A stretch of DNA of 64,000 nt from Lycocorax pyrrhopterus obiensis (GCA_014706295.1 JACSVZ010000009.1:37079768-37143767); one strand, 5' to 3'. Numbered from the stretch's first letter, positions 34,677 through 47,547 are shown. The notes: generated by a model from the sequence alone, not told the origin. A program made the numbers and translations.

Positions 34677-37258
34677 ATTTGGTCAAGGCTTTTCTACCTA
34701 CTCTAAATAACCAAGGCATTTCTACCACTGTGTGTTCTACTTCCAGCTACTGCTGGAATCACCCATCTCCCACAAGATCTCAGGGAATGCTAAGTAACAA
34801 CAGGAGAGAGTAATGAAAATTGATGCTAATTAATAATTCCACCTCTAACAAGGAAAACAGAGCTCAGGTGAGCACAGAGCCATCACTTACTGCCGTGAGA
34901 AATCAGCAGCCCCACCTTTATTAGCATTTCCCTGCATGGATAACCAGGAGATCCTGTGCCTGTTCCTCTAAATTTTTCAAATGGGACACAAGTTCTACCA
35001 TTCCAAGGAAAACGGTGTCTTTATGAACTTCTAGAGACATCAACTGGATTAGATTTCATTTCAGGCCAGCTCTGTGCTCCATCCTCTGTTCTCCATCCAG
35101 TTCCCATCTCTGCCGGAGCCTCTATGAACTCCTCTTCTTGGTTTGACCTCAGAGTCCCAAAAACTCCTGCCTAAAGTTTCCTGCCTCTCTTCCGCAGCTC
35201 CAAAAATGCAAATTGCTGTCAGGTTCTTCAGATCCCTCTGAGAGACAGGCAGCATATGTCATGTGCATTATTCAGAGCTTTCCATGGCTGCTTTTCCAGG
35301 GAGGTTTAAAAAGGAACAGCAACCCGTGTGCCAAACCCAAACCCTTTGCCACGATCGAGACAATCATGAAGTGACATAAAGTCTAAAGCTGGACGAGCAA
35401 AGGGGTTTATTTCTAATGTAACGGGATGGCAGTGCAATGAATTTAACACTTTTTAGCCAGACAGGACTGAAGGTGCACTTTACACAGCTGAGGTCTTTCG
35501 CAGATGAAACTCTGAGGAAACAGTTCAAGAAGAACGTGGAAAATGTAATTTTTGTTATCCTGAGGAGCGGGAAAACCGTGGCAGTGAAGCACAATGAGAG
35601 GGGTTTCCTTTGTGCTCAGCTGAAAAATAAACACATTTTCCCTGCAGCGAGTGGCCTTCAAAATCCTGAGAGCACCTCCAGGATCTCCCACTCGAGAGAA
35701 GGAACAGAGGAGTTTCACCATGGGCACACAAATTCTGGGAGCTGCTGCCATTATTCCCCTTGGTCACACAAACACATCTCTACCCTCCTAAAAGAAATAT
35801 CCTGGGAAGGCCCAGACTCACAGAAACACCCCAAGAAGACCCCTCCTTACAGCTGCCCCCCGGAGATTCTGCCCCCTGCATTTCCACGACAAACAGAGAT
35901 AAATAAAGTGCTCAGGATTATGCAAACCAGTGGATATCATTCAGTACACAACAGCAAACGAGCTGTGGAAGTGGGAGTGTAAATTGTGGGGTCCTTGTTT
36001 ATGTTCCCAAGGATTCCATTTCCACGCATTTGTGGAGCATTATTAGAAACAGCCCAGCCAACAAAGCAAACCTCAAATCCTGCCCTAACTAAGGTTTAAA
36101 AAAAAAAAAACCAACTCCCAAACCTTTGAGTGACTCCTAGCACTCAGCCTAGAAGTGCCTGCCAGGAAAAAGGGAATTTTGGAGATGGCATCTCATCAAT
36201 TTTCTTCATTTGTGTCAGAAGTTGAGCAGCTGTCTCCTTACCAGACTGAAGTGGAGCCAAAAACCTTGTCAGGCAGCCGGAGAAAAAGCACTTCAGAGGA
36301 ACTCATCTCCAAGACCCCAAAGGGTATCACATTTGGGAGCGGGCATGTGTTAATATTCCTACTCCAGTATCAATTGGCAAAGTTCTGCAGCAGGAGGGGG
36401 GAAAAAAAGGCTGCTTTGTTTGTTTACACTGCCTGCTCAGGGAAAGCAGGATGCCACACATACTTGAACTCCCGAGTTTGTTTGTTTATTTACTTATGGC
36501 CAGCAAAAGGATTTTAGCTTCATCTTCCCCTGAGCTGGTGAGGAAAGTGAAATAAGATTCAGCTCCACGGAGGCACCTGGACTTTCTGCAGAGCTCTGTT
36601 ATTCCCAGCAACGCGGGGATTTCAGCACGGGATGAAGAATCCCAGCGAGAGCCGTGCTTGAATCAGCTCCCAGCTCCAGCAGCCTCAGAAAAGAGAGAGA
36701 CTGGGAAAACCCAGCTCCGAATTTGTGCCTCCTTTAGCGTGTGCTGGGCTGAGGATCCTTCAGGGCAGCCCCCAGATAAACTCTGAGCTCCCCAGCCCCG
36801 CGGGTGTGACGAAGGAAGCAATCAAATTCCAGCAGTTATTGCACCAGGAGCTTTGCCAAGCGGGATCCATCACCGTAAGGCACAGTTTGATCAAACTGAG
36901 GGAAGTTACTGATCTTAATTCAACCCAGAGCACAAGCCAGGGAAGGTCCTGGCATTCTCCTTTTGTCATCAGAATCCCAAATATCCACAGAGCACAGCAG
37001 GTATAGGGGTCTGACCTCTCCCAAGACGAGTTTCTGTGCTCCTATTAAGCTAAAAATTCACATTTTTCCCCTTCATGTGTGACAATTCCACTCCTGAAGC
37101 CGATCCCGCTCGGCAGGATCTGGGTGTTAGGAGGAGACAGCAACACCCTGGGATTTGCTGCTCTCTCCGTGTGGGATGGGGCTTCCTCAGCCCACATTTC
37201 AGAGCAGGAAGAGTCGGCACCTGCAGCCATGGCAGGATATTGGTTCATTTGATTTTGA
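34677..37258. other. Single-copy non-coding stretch
   Basis: 2.6 kb without a recognised repeat, apart from an A13 run near 36100. A 181-aa frame (35437-35982) is open but shows no domain and has no visible splice partners. Confidence 0.5.
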
Positions 37259-37395
37259 TAGAGTGGTTTGGGTTGGAGGGGACCTTAAATCTCAGCCAGT
37301 GCCACCCCTGGCCACGGGCAGGGACACCTTCCACTATCCCAGGCTGCTCCAAGCCCCATCCAACCTGGCCTGGTCCAAGGATCCAGGAGGATGAA
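37259..37395 (-). mobile_element. CR1 LINE 3' end, type A
   Basis: Reading left to right: 'tagagtggtttgggttggag', 'acgggcagggacaccttcca', 'tatcccaggctgctccaagc' and 'catccaacctggcctggtcc'. Reverse orientation, 5'-truncated. Confidence 0.92.
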
Positions 37396-38088
37396 GCTGT
37401 CAGTAACCCACCATACAGACAAAGGTGCCATGCACGAGGTTGGAATCAAAGTGAATAAATAAAGGAATAACCAAACATTCGAGATCCTCCTTCACCAACC
37501 ATCTTCTCTCAGCCAGCTTTTCCCCAAAATGTTTATTTACTACACAGCCAGGCTTTTGGCAGCCTTCCCACTGCAAAATGTGCTTCCCAGATATTACAAA
37601 GTGAACTCCAAACGAAAGAGACTTTTTTGTTCTTAGGTCTCCCTTTCTTCCGTGCAGATATCACTTCAGAGCTGTACCTTTAAGGCACAATTTTGCCCAG
37701 AATCTCTCAAATACTCAGTTAAAGAGAGATGAGTCCACAGACCATCGCTAAAAATGAGATTTCCTACGTGGTCTTCAGCAAACTACTTGAAAGAGACATT
37801 TTTGCTCCCTCTATTTATCAAAGCAATGATTCCTTACTTTTCACAGGTCTAGAAATGCAAAAAAAAAAAGAAAAAAGAAGAAAAATTACGTACATGAAAA
37901 ATCATTGCTGTCGTATTTTTAGCTTGTTTAAATAATATTTTAATAAACCAATTAAATAATAGACCAACAAGATTTTGGCATTCAGGTATTGCATGGTGGT
38001 AAAGAAGAGTTTTTTTAGGGCTAGACAGAAAAAAAGCAAAGACCAGAAAATAACGGTGATGTGAGCGGGTGATGTTCCCCTATTTCAG
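37396..38088. other. Single-copy non-coding stretch
   Basis: AT-rich with an A-rich run at 37859-37885. No gene or dispersed repeat was recognised. Confidence 0.5.
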
Positions 38089-38224
38089 CACGGAATCATC
38101 AGAGAATCACGGAATGGTTTGGGTTGGAAGGAACCTTAAAGCTCATCTCGCTCCTGGGCGTGAGCAGGGACACCTTCCATTATCCCAGGTTGTCCAGCCT
38201 GGCCTTGGACACTTCCAGGGATGG
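38089..38224 (-). mobile_element. CR1 LINE 3' end, type A, abutting a microsatellite
   Basis: Reading left to right: 'gagaatcacggaatggtttg', 'gttggaaggaaccttaaagc', 'gcagggacaccttccattat' and 'ccagcctggccttggacact'. The truncated 5' side runs straight into the GATA repeat at 38225. Confidence 0.93.
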
Positions 38225-38228
38225 AGAT

Positions 38229-38267
<39 letters not shown>

Positions 38268-38608
38268 TAGATAGATAGAGATAGATAGAGAGATAGATAT
38301 AGATAGATATATAGATGATGTAGATGTAGATGTAGAAGTAGATGTAGATGTAGTTGTAGAAGTAGATGTAGAAGTAGATGAAGATGTAGATGTAGATGTA
38401 GTTGTAGAAGTAGATGTAGATGTAGAAGTAGATGTAGATGTAGAAGTAGATGTAGATGTAGTTGTAGATGTAGATGTAGTTGTAGATGTAGATGTAGATG
38501 TAGATATAGATGTAGAAGTAGATGTAGATGTAGAAGTAGATGTAGATGTAGATGTAGAAGTAGACATAGACGTAGACGTAGATGTAGATGTAGATGTAGA
38601 TGTAGATA
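38225..38608. repeat. Compound GATA / GTAGAT microsatellite
   Basis: About 90 bp of imperfect GATA/ATAG tetranucleotides is followed by about 290 bp of the hexanucleotide gtagat. The variants gtagaa and gtagtt recur at regular intervals, giving 12- and 18-bp higher-order units. All minus-strand frames stay open and would read as Ser-Thr, Tyr-Ile or Leu-His repeats. These frames are a product of the repeat and not a gene. Confidence 0.96.
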
Positions 38609-39449
38609 CACCCAACTATTTTCCACAATGAAGTTCCAGTCACAATCGAGATCTCTCAAAAACCCAGCTGCAAATGCAAACCAGTAAGAAAACAGTGGGG
38701 TTCAGCTCCTTTCCCTGCAGTCCAGCAGAGATTCCCGCTCAGCTCTCACAGACCGGACTGAGCACATCCAAGGCTCTCCGCAGATATTCCCGGGATGGAA
38801 GCGCCTGCTGACAAATTCCCGAGCTGCCAATGCACAGTGCTGAAATCCAATAGCCTCCCAGCTGCACGCTTGTGCCTTGTGAAGGCAGGGAAACGTGGGG
38901 ATTGGCAGCAGGCTCTGGCAGATGAGCTCCTTTTACAGATGACACTGGAGATTCTGCCAGGCTGACGTTGAACTCTCCTCTTGCTTTTCTGTTGTTGTTG
39001 TTGTCATTCCAAAGCTCCTTCTTGGAGCTCTCCTGGGCTCCCAGTTCTCCTGAGGCTCCTATTTGCTTTTCTGACTCTGCAAAGTGCTGCGATTGCTCAG
39101 CTCAGTTCCCTCAGCTCTGCTTATGTAGAACTGAAATGGAACCGTGTTTGTTCTGGAAAAATTTCCCCTTTCTTTTCAGTATTTCAGGGCATTATCCCAT
39201 AGATGTGCCCTGGTTTATTTCTCTGCTCAAAATAGCTTGGATTTCACTGCACAGGACCCCCGCCAGAAACAGCTGAAATGACTGGGCCTTGACTCTTGGG
39301 ATCTTCCAGACCACTCAGAGAGAAGGAAAAATCCCTTACTAAAGACAAAAAGATTGGGAGCTGATGTCCAGTTCCAGCACTAAGAGCTGAGCTGGCCTGA
39401 TTCCATTCAAAGCTGGGTGACATGGGAGGCTCTCAAAGAAATCCCAGGA
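38609..39449. other. Single-copy non-coding stretch
   Basis: No recognised gene or dispersed repeat. A (GTT)4-5 run lies near 38990-39004. Confidence 0.5.
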
Positions 39450-39902
39450 ATAGAACCCCAGAGTGGTTTGGGTTGGAAAGGAGTTTAAAGAACATCCCAT
39501 CCCACCCCTGCCACGGGCAGGGACACCTCCCACTATCCCAGGCTGCTCCCAGCCCCATCCAGCCTGGCCTTGGACACTGCCAGGGATCCAGGGGCAGCCA
39601 CAGCTTCTCTGGGAATTCCAGCCCAGCCCCTCCCCACCCTCCCAGCCAGGAATTCCTTCCCAATATCCCATCCATCCCTGCCCTCTGGCAGTGGGAAGCC
39701 ATTCCCTGTGTCCTGTCCCTCCATCCCTTGTCCCCAGTCCCTCTCCAGCTCTCCTGGAGCCTTCTCTTCTCCAGATGAACACCCCCAGCCCTCCCAGAGC
39801 AGAGGGGCTCCAGTCCTGGGAGCAGCTCCGTGGTCTCCTCTGGTCTTGCTCCAGCAGCTCCACATCCTTCTTACACTGAAGACCCCAGGACTGGACACAA
39901 AA
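39450..39902 (-). mobile_element. CR1 LINE 3' fragment, type A, long copy
   Basis: Reading left to right: 'agagtggtttgggttggaaa', 'gggcagggacacctcccact', 'ggccttggacactgccaggg', 'ggggcagccacagcttctct', 'aattccttcccaatatccca', 'ggcagtgggaagccattccc' and 'tctcctggagccttctcttc'. It continues through 'ctccacatccttcttacact' to about 39902. It is well preserved, with overlapping open frames that are remnants or by-products of the repeat. Confidence 0.94.
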
Positions 39903-42900
39903 ATCAAATAAAATTTGGATTATTCTTTATAATGTTTCCTCACCCTTGAGCTCTTTGCCACCACCACTGAAATGTTCAACTGAGATCTGTGACCAGATCT
40001 AAATAAGGCACAGAATCAGGTGGCAAAAACTCAGCTTAATTTCTTATGGTTGTTTTTCTGATGCTGCTCCTGTGTGATGTAGAGCCCTAACTTGGATTTC
40101 TCACACCAGAGAAACAGATATTATATTCTATTAATTGTATTTATTACATTATATCTGCAATATAATAAATCTAATCAAATAGAACAGAACAGGATATCAT
40201 AGGCATTTTAACAAAGGTTAATTGGAATATTAACTGTTCTCCCTGTACAGACTTTTAATGTGAGAAATGTTTCAAACATTTAAAGCTCCCTTTAATCACC
40301 AGACCTCAAGGCCACGCTTCTCATTCCCAACCCAGTAGCTTCCACTAGAAAAAGACACAGATTTTTTCCTGGGAAAAACTCAGACTCCTTATAGGAAAAA
40401 TGAAATATTATTTATAATTTTGAAGAACAGACACCATCCCCCTGAAAAAAAAATGTTTAATTTCTGTGAGGTTCTGTAATATCTTTAAGAATTGGAATCA
40501 TCCACCAAAAACTTTCATGGGGAGCCTTCAGGTTATTCCTCACGGTAAGAAATGGAGAGGAAGGAAAATTCTCTGGACTGCCAAAATAACCCTCCCTCTC
40601 TCTTTCGATGTCTCTGATTTTTGAGGGGGAAAGCAAATTGCTCTGCGATAGATTTGCATGAATCACAGAACCAAATCCACACAGGGAGCCGAGATTGGGG
40701 GTGATTTCCTGCAGGAGGGAACAGGGAATCGCCTGCACGGAGCCTGTGCCGTGAGAAATCCAGGGGGAAAAACAAGGAGTTGCTCCCCCGAGCCCTGCTC
40801 AGGCCAGGGACTACAGAAAAGTTAATAATTAACCCAAATTATTCTCAACATTTCACGGGATTTCGAATTCACAGCATCTTCCTCACCCTCCTTTTGGATT
40901 TTGATGCTCTTGAGCAGGATGGGGAAATTTCTCTTGAAAGTGGCACGAAAATATCCAGGAGAAGGGTTTGTTTAGCAAGAGCCCGAAGCAGGGAACAGTT
41001 CATTCCCAGCCTGTTTCCCAAGACAGCAAACACACGGAATCATTACCGATCCCCCTCCTTTTTCTGTCTTTCTGAGAACTCTTGCACAATCTGCTGTTCC
41101 CCAGCGTTTCAGCGAGAAGAATTCACCCCTCTCAAGCCTTGGTTATTTTAATTCACCCCAAAAGCTGCAACTTTCCCTCCGAACTCTGCACGTCATCCTC
41201 ATCAAATCCTACGCAGAAATGGGCATTAAGTGTTTTGTTTACCCATAACTCGGCAGAGCCACAACAAAGAACAGAATGTAAAGAATGAACTCCCTTTGCA
41301 GAAGTCATTCAGAGCCAAACAAAAGCCTTTACCTTCCCCCAAAACAGATTTTTCCAAGTGGGCCTCCTCTCTTGCTGAACTGCTCAGCATTACAGGGAGC
41401 TCTCAGATAACTCAGAAACGTCTGAGAGCCAAGCTGAAAGCAGAAGGAACGAGAAAGTTCTCCTGCATCTGATTTTTGGTTCTCATTAAAAAGGCATTAA
41501 GGAAACACGGGCTTTTCACCACCGCAATGTGAACAAGCACCCGCTTTCCACACGACGTGCAGGGACCTGCTGGATCCAGGCTCCTTCCAGCTTCCCCTCG
41601 GCTGTGGCAGCTGGATGGATTTGTTTCCACCTGCTTTCCCCTTTTGTCATTCCTGAGGTATGCCGGAGGAAGCCAGGTTAGCTCTGAACTCTCAGCTTGG
41701 CTGCAGCCAAAACTCTTCATTTTTGTTATCTGATCGCATCCCTCCGAGTGCTTCGTGTTCCTTTCATTCCCAGCCCCCCACACCTCTGCACCCACGGAGA
41801 ACAGCTGCGGTTTGGGGGTTTTTTTCTTTCAAATGAAAATGCCCATTTTTAAAGCCCCCAAAGGAAAACCACACATGGCTGATCCTATGGACCTGCTCCT
41901 TCCCCACTGCTTGCTCCAGGAGTTACAAACTCCTGTGGTCACCGGAGAAGGGATCACCAAAACGTGGCTGGAGAGACCAAAATGCTTCTGAAAGAGATTA
42001 AAATCTCATTAAAAACGTTAAAAACTTCTCCCCCTAAACCCTTTTGAAGACCAGCTGCCTCCATCTCCTGTGCTGGTGTTGGAAATAAAGCTGCCAGAGA
42101 GATCTTCTCCCATTCCTCCTGAATTTCAGGGGGATAGGAGAGAGTGGGTGTGGGGAGGGAAGGTATCTCGAGTACAAGAAAGGATGATTATCAAGTCTAA
42201 AGAGAGCACGTCATAAAATGAAGAAATATAAGGCTATTTTTAAAGCAATTATTTTGTTTTCAAGCTGAAAACGTGCTGCAGTATTCCCCCTCTGCTTGGC
42301 ATTCCAGAGGAGGTGCTGCATTCAGCTAGAGCAAAATTAATTCCCTGGAAGAGAAGAAAAACTGAAACACTGGCAGCAAAACAGAAAAGCAGAAGAGGAG
42401 AGTTTTGTTTCCTCTGTTTTGGAAAGGAATTCTGTTTCCCAAACTCGATCCACTCCCAGGCCCAGCTCTGCAGTGACAACCAGAGCGATTCCCCGCGAGG
42501 GCTTGTGCAGAAGCTCCCCCTGGTACCACAGAAATGTGTGAGTTCAGAGCCATCTCTTCCCCCTTCGATCTGCATAATTTATCCAGAGATATTCTGGAAG
42601 TTCAGAAACCTCTCCCAAAAGTTAGAAAGATTTAAGAACTTTTGGGGAGAGAGGGAAAAAAAAATAAATAAATAAAGAATGTGACCTGTTACGTAAACCT
42701 GTATTTTAAGAAGTGCACTAGAGACAGGAGGAAGGATCACAGGGGTTGGACACATACCCAGCTGTCCCGATTTGGCGGAGCTGTTTTAGCTGTCAGCGTG
42801 TGAATTCTTAATGTGTGATGATTATAAAGTACAGAGAGGCAGCTCTGCTCCCTCTCGGAATTATTTTGCCTTTTTCTCCGAGGAACAGACCCAGAGTTGC

Positions 42901-43427
42901 TGCTGGCGACTGCCCCAGCTCAGACCCACACCTCAAAGCCCCTTCCAAACATTGAACCTCGGAATATTGATTCATTAAGATCTAAAGTGATAAAATCCTG
43001 CTTATCCCGGGCTCAAATTTTCCTGACACCTTCACTAATTACACACCATAATGAAATCCCAGAAGCACTGGAATAATTGTTCCAGCAGGAACTCAGCCAG
43101 CAGAACACCTATGGAAGCTTCTTTCCCTTCACTCATCACTGTGGGAAGCAATCTCAGAGTCCTCTCCAAAATCCCCCTCAAACAGATGTCTTGCAGCACA
43201 GCAAGACATTATCAAATTCAGACTTGGAGAGAGCATGTTCCAAAATCCCTCGGAGAGAGAGTTTTGCCAGGCACACCTTCTCATGCACAGGGAAGGGAGT
43301 GGGATCCAGGGAGGGCACCCTCAGTGCTGTGGGGGGCACAGGGAAAAGCAGCTCTGAGACCTGTCCAAAGCCAGGTATGGCCAAAGAACTCCTCAGCCCT
43401 AGAAATGAACCTTATTTCTGTCTGCAG
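39903..43427. other. Single-copy non-coding stretch
   Basis: 3.5 kb with no recognised dispersed repeat. It is AT-rich at 40110-40210, and an A-rich patch lies at 42655-42680. Open frames (127 aa at most) show no domains. Confidence 0.5.
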
Positions 43428-43838
43428 ACAGAATCACAGAGTCATGGAATAGTTCGGGTTGGAAAACACCTCCAAGATCACCGAGTCCAACCATTCCCAG
43501 CACTGCCAGGGCCAGCACTGCCCTATGTCCCCAGGTGCCACATCCTGGGCAGCTGTGCCAGGGCTGGACAACCCTTTCCATGAAGGAATTTTCCTCATAT
43601 GCGGCCTGAACACTCCCTGGTACAGCCTGAGGCCATTCCCTCTGTCCCATCCCTTGTTCCCTGGGAGCAGAGCCCAAACCCTGCCCCCTCCTGTCAGGGA
43701 GTTGTGCAGAGCCACAAGGGCCCCCCTGAGCTCCTTTTCTCCAGGCTGAGCCCCTTTCCCAGCTCCCTCAGGAGTTCTCCAGCCCCTTCCCAGCTCCGTT
43801 CCCTTCCCTGGACAGGCTCAGAAGGAGCTGCTTCTGCC
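43428..43838 (-). mobile_element. CR1 LINE 3' fragment, type B, with internal deletion
   Basis: Reading left to right: 'cagaatcacagagtcatgga', 'gggttggaaaacacctccaa', 'ggacaaccctttccatgaag', 'tcagggagttgtgcagagcc' and 'tttctccaggctgagcccct'. Compared with the copy at 9253-9715, about 45 bp are missing at 43540 between 'ggtgccaca' and 'cctgggcagc'. Both share the duplicated 'gagctgggaaggggctgg' block. Confidence 0.94.
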
Positions 43839-44463
43839 TGATCTCCACACAAGGTTAGGGATGCTCCATGTCCCTACTCTCACTGAGAAGCCTGAGAGAA
43901 GTTTCCATGCAGGGAGCACCCAGGACAGCTGACCCAGAGCTGGAGCAGCGTCGGGAATTGTCCATAGTGGACGGACCAGTTGGCCACCAGCACCACGCTC
44001 CTGCTGCCTGCACGCCCAGCTCCATTCCCAGGCAATCCTGAGACAGATTCACAGCTTTCCCAAGAAAACACTTCCAAGTGAGATCGATTTTTTTGCTGTT
44101 TTAAAACCAACATTAGCAAACGCGACTGCACGGTGCACAGATCTGTCAGATTTGTTCTCAGCTGCAAGTCCTGAAACGTGTCATTATCGTGTGCTGTGTG
44201 AGCAAAGCTGGGCCTGGCTGCCGTGTGACTGAGCTCTAAATTAGTTTATGGATAAAGTTCCTTCCCAACGTGCTCCATCTTTCACTCCATCTTCTCTTAA
44301 TGAGCTCTTAACCTCTTAAAAATAAGTTACTGCCACAAGAGACTAAATACAGGTTAATAAAGTCTCCAAGAAAACCAGAGGGAGGAATGGCCCTGCTCAG
44401 GTAGCTCTGCTGTCCTCGAACACAACTCCTGCAGCTTCCAAGTGCACTGGAAAAAAATAATTT
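43839..44463. other. Single-copy non-coding stretch
   Basis: Nothing was recognised. No gene or dispersed repeat. Confidence 0.5.
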
Positions 44464-44529
44464 CCACTGCATTCATTGTAAAACTCCATTGCATTCATTG
44501 TAAAACTCCACTGCATTCATTGTAAAACT
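44464..44529. repeat. Three-copy 22-bp tandem repeat
   Basis: Three consecutive 22-mers of the form ccaYtgcattcattgtaaaact, differing at one position in the middle copy (t for c). The very low divergence suggests a recent triplication. Confidence 0.95.
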
Positions 44530-44698
44530 CGTTTGTCATCACAAGGTCGTGCTATTTTTTATAAATAAGTGTGGGAAAGGATCATCTGAAAAACGTGCAT
44601 TTCTCCTGGCAAAACTCCACGGTTCCTGCACTTGCAGCCTCAGCACTTTGGTTCTGGATGCCTTTTTAAAAGTGAAAATATTACCCCAGGCAAAGTGC

Positions 44699-44790
44699 CA
44701 TGGAATATCCTGAGTTGGAAGGGACCCACGAGGATCATCAGAGTCTGACACCTGCCTTCGGCACGGGATCGTCGCCTTAATCCCACAACA
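44699..44790 (-). mobile_element. Degenerate CR1 LINE 3' end, type C
   Basis: 'catggaatatcctgagttgg', 'aagggacccacgaggatcat' and 'cagagtctgacacctg' match the third CR1 3'-end type in reverse orientation, also seen at 48186-48239. Similarity fades after about 60 bp. Confidence 0.75.
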
Positions 44791-45227
44791 ACCCCTTCCA
44801 GCAGGAATTGCTGCTGGAAGGACAGAAAGCTCAGGGAACATCGTCCTGTTTGGGCTGAAAATCCTGCAGGTCCCTCCAGAATGCATCTGAGCACATCCAG
44901 AGGATGCCACAGGCGTTGGGATCTGGTTCCTGCTGGGATCCAGAGCACCCAACACCCCCATGAACACATTCCATGGGCAGCAGCCCTGCCCACACTGGGA
45001 TTGAAGCTGCTCCACTTGCATGTTCAGCCAGAGCTGCAGCACATTTTATATCAAATAATTATTTCATTTAATCCCCTCATATCCCTCGATAAAGCTGCTG
45101 TTTGAGAAGCTGAGGAGCAGCCTGTGGACCAGAGAGGGTTTGCCGGATTTGTGCCATTCCAGAAACAACTTGTACAATTTTCGAGCAGAGAGATGGAAAA
45201 CAAGAGGTGGAATTCTGGACTTCCTTA
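44791..45227. other. Single-copy non-coding stretch
   Basis: Moderately GC-rich. No recognised gene or repeat. Confidence 0.45.
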
Positions 45228-45659
45228 GGGAGGATGCTCCAAGGGCTGGAGCCCCTCTGGAGCCAGGCTGGGAGAGCTGGAGGTGCTCACCTGGACAGGA
45301 GAAGGCTCCAGGGAGAGCTCAGAGCCCCTTGCAGGGCCTGAAGGGGCTCCAGGAGAGCTGGAGAGGGACTGGGGACAAGGGATGGAGGGACAGGACACAG
45401 GGAATGGCTTCCCACTGCCAGAGGGCAGGGATGGGTGGGATATTGGGAAGGAATTCCTGGCTGGGAGGGTGGGGAGGGGCTGGGATGGATTTCCCAGAGA
45501 AGCTGTGGCTGCCCCTGGATCCCTGGCAGTGTCCAAGGCCAGGCTGGACGGGACTTGGAGCACCCTGGGACAGTGGGAGGTGTCCCTCCTGTGGCAGGGG
45601 TGGGACTGGATGAGCTTTGAGCTCCTTTCCAACCCAAGCCATTCCATGGTTCCATGACA
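45228..45659 (+). mobile_element. CR1 LINE 3' fragment, type A, long copy
   Basis: 'gagagctggaggtgctcacc', 'gagctcagagccccttgcag', 'ggacacagggaatggcttcc', 'gatattgggaaggaattcct', 'gaagctgtggctgcccctgg' and 'gagctttgagctcctttcca', ending 'ttccatggttccatgaca'. It is very similar over its shared length to 18546-18910 and, inverted, to 39450-39902, so it belongs to a relatively young or expanded subfamily. Confidence 0.95.
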
Positions 45660-47547
45660 CCAAAACAGGAGCTACTCCCACCCTGTGTGCATTTAATGTG
45701 ATTGTGTCAGTGGATTATAAAAACAGATAAAGAGACATCAGAATTTCCTTCTAAAATCCCCACTTTCTTGTGCTTCACAGCTGGCCCATAACTCATGTTG
45801 GGAACGGCGAGAAGTAGGGGATGTACAAAGTGTCTCCCACACCCTGTCTGCTCAGGAAACTCGCTGTCATGTGGAATTAATTCCTTTTTTTTTTTTTTAA
45901 ATACATATCATTTCAAGCTCATGGTCCAGCATCTCTGATTCATGGTAATAAAGGTTGCACAAGAAGAGAACTGTGTAGAACAAAGGTTAATTGGAGGGTG
46001 AAATCCCCTCCCTAACAAAACCCAACTGGAAACCTGCTGGTTCCAGAGACAAATCCCTGCAGCACTATTGATCTTTGATTCCTGATTGCCAGGTTTAGGA
46101 ATTCAGAGCCTTTAGACAAGAGCAGGAGGAGGCAGAGAGGGGAAGCAAAGAGCTTTTCCAGCCCTACAGATGCTGGCCTGGGATTCTCCTGGGATGTTCC
46201 AGGCTAATTCCTCAGTGTCACACAAGAGCTTTGTGACGCCTCCACCTTCTCCCCTTCAGCCCTGGAGTTTTCAGGCAGTATAAAAAACCCCGAGATCAGA
46301 ACTCAGGTCTCTGTGCCAGCCTCAGGGATTTAGAAACCAGAGCCAGCCCTTGAACTCCCAAAGTAGGAGACAGTTTTAAAAGAACACTTTTTAACTGCTG
46401 GGGTTTATATTTTCGGATTCTCTTTCGTACCAGTGAAGGACGGGTCCTTTTGTGCCACAACTCTGACCACTGGGGATTTGGGAAGGATCCCGTATCTGAC
46501 AAGACTCCCAACAGCATCAGGAGGTCTGGCAGCCACAAGATCGTGCTCAAAATAATAAATGAAGCAAGAAAAAAGCAACAGAGGAGGAGAGGAAAGGATG
46601 GAAAAGCGACGGGAGAGTAACGAAGTGGCATTTTCCGAGCATGAAGAATGATTACAGAGGTCAAAATCGAAGCTGCTGCAGGAGTTTCTGATTAAATCCT
46701 GCTTTGTTCCAAACTGCTGACGTGCAGAACTCCAAATGGTTTGGGGAAGGTATCAATCTGATAGCAGCCGCTCCTGCAGGGCCATTTGCCTACTCGCTGT
46801 ACTCGAAACCTTGGCTCCTCGACAGCTGCTCGGATGGGCTATTGGGAAAGCCACATTCCCAGGCTCCCCAGAAACTCGGGATTAAAGGAAATTAATTATT
46901 GATACAAGTCTCTGCTCTGCATGCTTGCCTTATCAAATGATCTGTAGCTGTGCCTGTGGCATGGGAGGAGCACATCTGAGATCTTTTAATGATGCAAAAA
47001 GCTCCTCCAAGGGGCAGCCGAGGCGAGCAACGCTCCTGCTCTGGGCTCCCTTCCCGAAAGAGGGGAGAAATAAGGAGTGCAAACATTACAGAGAAGTTTT
47101 AAAGAGTTAAAACTTCCCTGTTTGTATCAGCAAATCGTTGGAGCGGTGCTGCCTGCTCCGATGAGCACTGGCTTTGTGGGATAATGCATTTCCACGGTGA
47201 AATCCAAATATGCTGGGCTTTTGGGGCTGGGATAGGCTGTGAAAACCGACTCCAGCTCCCTCCAGCTACTCCACTTTTGGCCTGGGATTTGGTGTCTGAA
47301 GCTGGGCAGCTTTGTCCTGCTCGGAGCGGGCAGCAGCAGGGATGTGGGATCCGGGATCCAGGGATGTGGGATGCAGGGATGCTCTGCACTGTGCACCGAT
47401 GCCATTAGGTGGTGCTTGAAACAGATGATTGCAAGAGAGAAAAGCCAGAGCTTGTGTGCTGCCCAGGCAGCCTGCTCGGTAAATATTTTATTCTAGAGAT
47501 TCAAAAATAAAAAATAAAACTACCCAAAATAAGAGAGAGAAAAATAC

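Noticed and set aside
35437..35982. 181-aa open frame with protein-like composition
   Set aside because: No domain, no evident splice partners, and overlapped by reverse-strand frames. Transcript data would be needed to reconsider it.
38136..38659. Three overlapping minus-strand open frames of about 160 aa
   Set aside because: All three frames of the GATA/GTAGAT microsatellite are open, so this is a repeat artefact.
39339..39911. Six overlapping open frames up to 174 aa
   Set aside because: By-products of the CR1 copy at 39450-39902.
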